Part shown: positions 4,461 through 5,286 of the stretch, one piece after another
How the letters are laid out: every line of letters starts with the position of its first letter
Position numbering within the stretch: position 1 is the first letter of the stretch
Assembly (NCBI GenBank): GCA_021799755.1
Contig: JAJYZU010000084.1
Location: 1 to 5,286 of the forward strand
Source: Thermoplasmata archaeon
GTDB taxonomy: Archaea > Thermoplasmatota > Thermoplasmata > Thermoplasmatales > Thermoplasmataceae
Direction of reading: 5' to 3'
DNA: 5,286 nt
Made by a program: the position numbers and the translations under genes
Notes under the pieces: model-generated
What the model saw: the letters and a program-made list of their open reading frames with translations, nothing else
Told to the model about the DNA's origin: nothing
Database searches by the model: none

Positions 4461-5282
4461 ATGATAGAAATAGTAAATGAGGACTCATATGCAACGCTCG
4501 ATTTGGCTGGTGGGGGAATACGGGAACTGGTATTGAAGAACGAGAGTTTAATCAAACCCTCAAATGACGGAATCAAGACTCATGGTGGAATCGCTATCTT
4601 GGCTCCATTCGCAAATAGAATACGATCAGGAAACTACTCTTTCATTGGAAGAGATTACGTATTGCCTGTCAATTCTGAGGGAAACGCTATTCACGGTTTT
4701 GCTAAAGATTCGACATTCTCGCCAGTAAAAGTTGAAGATTCATATTGCAGAATCCGGACTGATATGACCGGACCGGGATATCCATGGACAATCAGGTTGG
4801 AAGTTACTTATGCAATAATGAAAGACGTGTTCAGATGCTCGGTAGTCGCTAAGAACCTCTCAGGTTCACCCGCTCCATTCCAGATAGGCTTTCATCCCTA
4901 TTTCACTTTCAGCGATTACTGGTCACTCAGCAGTGATCTCCCAGGCGCACTCTTGAAATACAAGGATAAGTTTTTTCCTGACGGCTCCTCGAATGTGATC
5001 GACCCCTTCCTTCTCGAGTCTGCCACTGCAGGAAACCTGGACAACACGTTCATCCATAGTGGAGCTTTAACATTTACTACTGAAAGAAGGAAGATCTTTA
5101 TACAGAGGAAAAACCTCAATTATCTTGTCCTTTATAACGGAACTTATTCTGAGGGCATTTCCGTCGCTGTAGAGCCAATGAGTGCACCACCTGATGCCTT
5201 TAACAACGAGATTGGCTTGGTAACTATAATGCCAGGCTCTGCATTTAGGACATCGTTTAGCATAAGAATCAGGACAGACTAA
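4461..5282 (+). CDS. Aldose 1-epimerase (galactose mutarotase)-like protein
   Basis: A 273-residue member of the aldose-1-epimerase/mutarotase fold (PF01263 type), which interconverts alpha and beta anomers of sugars or sugar phosphates. Family landmarks in order: the N-terminal LDLAGGGIREL (13-23), FANRIRSGNYSF (50-61; the Asn-Arg pair), HGFA (78-81; substrate His), FQIGFHPYF (140-148; His145 is the likely general acid) and VAVEPMSAPPDAFN (235-248; Glu238-Pro is the likely general base). The HPYF and EPMxxPPxAF forms suit the subgroup of generic or sugar-phosphate mutarotases rather than GalM; exact substrate unknown. The frame is open back to a TTG at 4380, but the extra 27 residues lack family similarity and overlap promoter elements. 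The ATG at 4461, giving MIEIVNEDSYATL, is the usual family beginning and has AGGAG upstream. It is divergent from the phosphoesterase and complete at its 3' end. Confidence 0.9.
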   Translation: MIEIVNEDSYATLDLAGGGIRELVLKNESLIKPSNDGIKTHGGIAILAPFANRIRSGNYSFIGRDYVLPVNSEGNAIHGFAKDSTFSPVKVEDSYCRIRTDMTGPGYPWTIRLEVTYAIMKDVFRCSVVAKNLSGSPAPFQIGFHPYFTFSDYWSLSSDLPGALLKYKDKFFPDGSSNVIDPFLLESATAGNLDNTFIHSGALTFTTERRKIFIQRKNLNYLVLYNGTYSEGISVAVEPMSAPPDAFNNEIGLVTIMPGSAFRTSFSIRIRTD

Positions 5283-5286
5283 CTCC

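Noticed and set aside
53..5282. A single sugar-utilisation cluster formed by the SDR, esterase-like protein and mutarotase.
   Set aside because: The genes are on different strands in separate transcription units with unrelated genes between them; a shared pathway cannot be supported from this window.
1..5286. Mobile element, CRISPR, toxin-antitoxin or defence island.
   Set aside because: No transposase, integrase, repeat-spacer array, tRNA or paired terminal repeats seen; composition looks even and all neighbours are housekeeping-like.

Overview
The window looks like ordinary chromosomal sequence from an archaeon, most likely of the Thermoplasmata (Thermoplasma/Cuniculiplasma-like). The grounds are a DUF211 protein (a family described mainly from archaea), TATA-type promoters placed about 24-28 nt upstream of start codons (the geometry of leaderless archaeal transcripts), moderate G+C, frequent AGA/AGG and ATA codons, and tightly packed single genes. 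The placement is by inference, since no rRNA or other marker gene is present. I see no mobile element, CRISPR array, tRNA or rRNA.

Layout: eight protein genes. A divergent member of the short-chain dehydrogenase/reductase (SDR) family (53-763, +) runs tail-to-tail into an esterase-D-like alpha/beta hydrolase (748-1719, -), and their 3' ends overlap by 16 nt. A dyad-rich intergenic region with two back-to-back TATA boxes separates the hydrolase from an unrecognised 114-residue protein (1809-2153, +). That gene converges, with one nucleotide between stop codons, on a two-gene minus-strand operon: DUF211 (2673-2960) followed by a small VIT1/CCC1-like membrane protein (2155-2676), which starts at TTG inside a 4-nt TTGA overlap. 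The next divergent region (2961-3125) leads to an unrecognised four-helix membrane protein (3126-3611, +). It converges on a metallophosphoesterase (3650-4363, -), which is divergent from an aldose-1-epimerase-like mutarotase (4461-5282, +).

How the genes relate: the only clear operon is DUF211 plus the CCC1-like protein, which suggests a membrane transporter with a small soluble partner, possibly for a metal ion. The mutarotase, SDR and esterase-like protein would fit carbohydrate metabolism, but they are in separate transcription units and a shared pathway is only a guess. Five genes (SDR, hydrolase, 114-aa protein, 161-aa membrane protein, phosphoesterase) have a TATA-like element at leaderless spacing. 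DUF211 and the mutarotase instead appear to have 5' leaders with Shine-Dalgarno-like sequences.

Most unusual points: the hydrolase has Gly where its family carries the catalytic Ser, with a Ser one position later; the SDR has lost several family signatures while keeping Ser/Tyr/Lys; the CCC1-like protein keeps the TM1 Asp motif but lacks the acidic metal-binding segment; and several perfect dyads sit in the divergent promoter regions. I found no convincing evidence of a wholly new multi-gene system.
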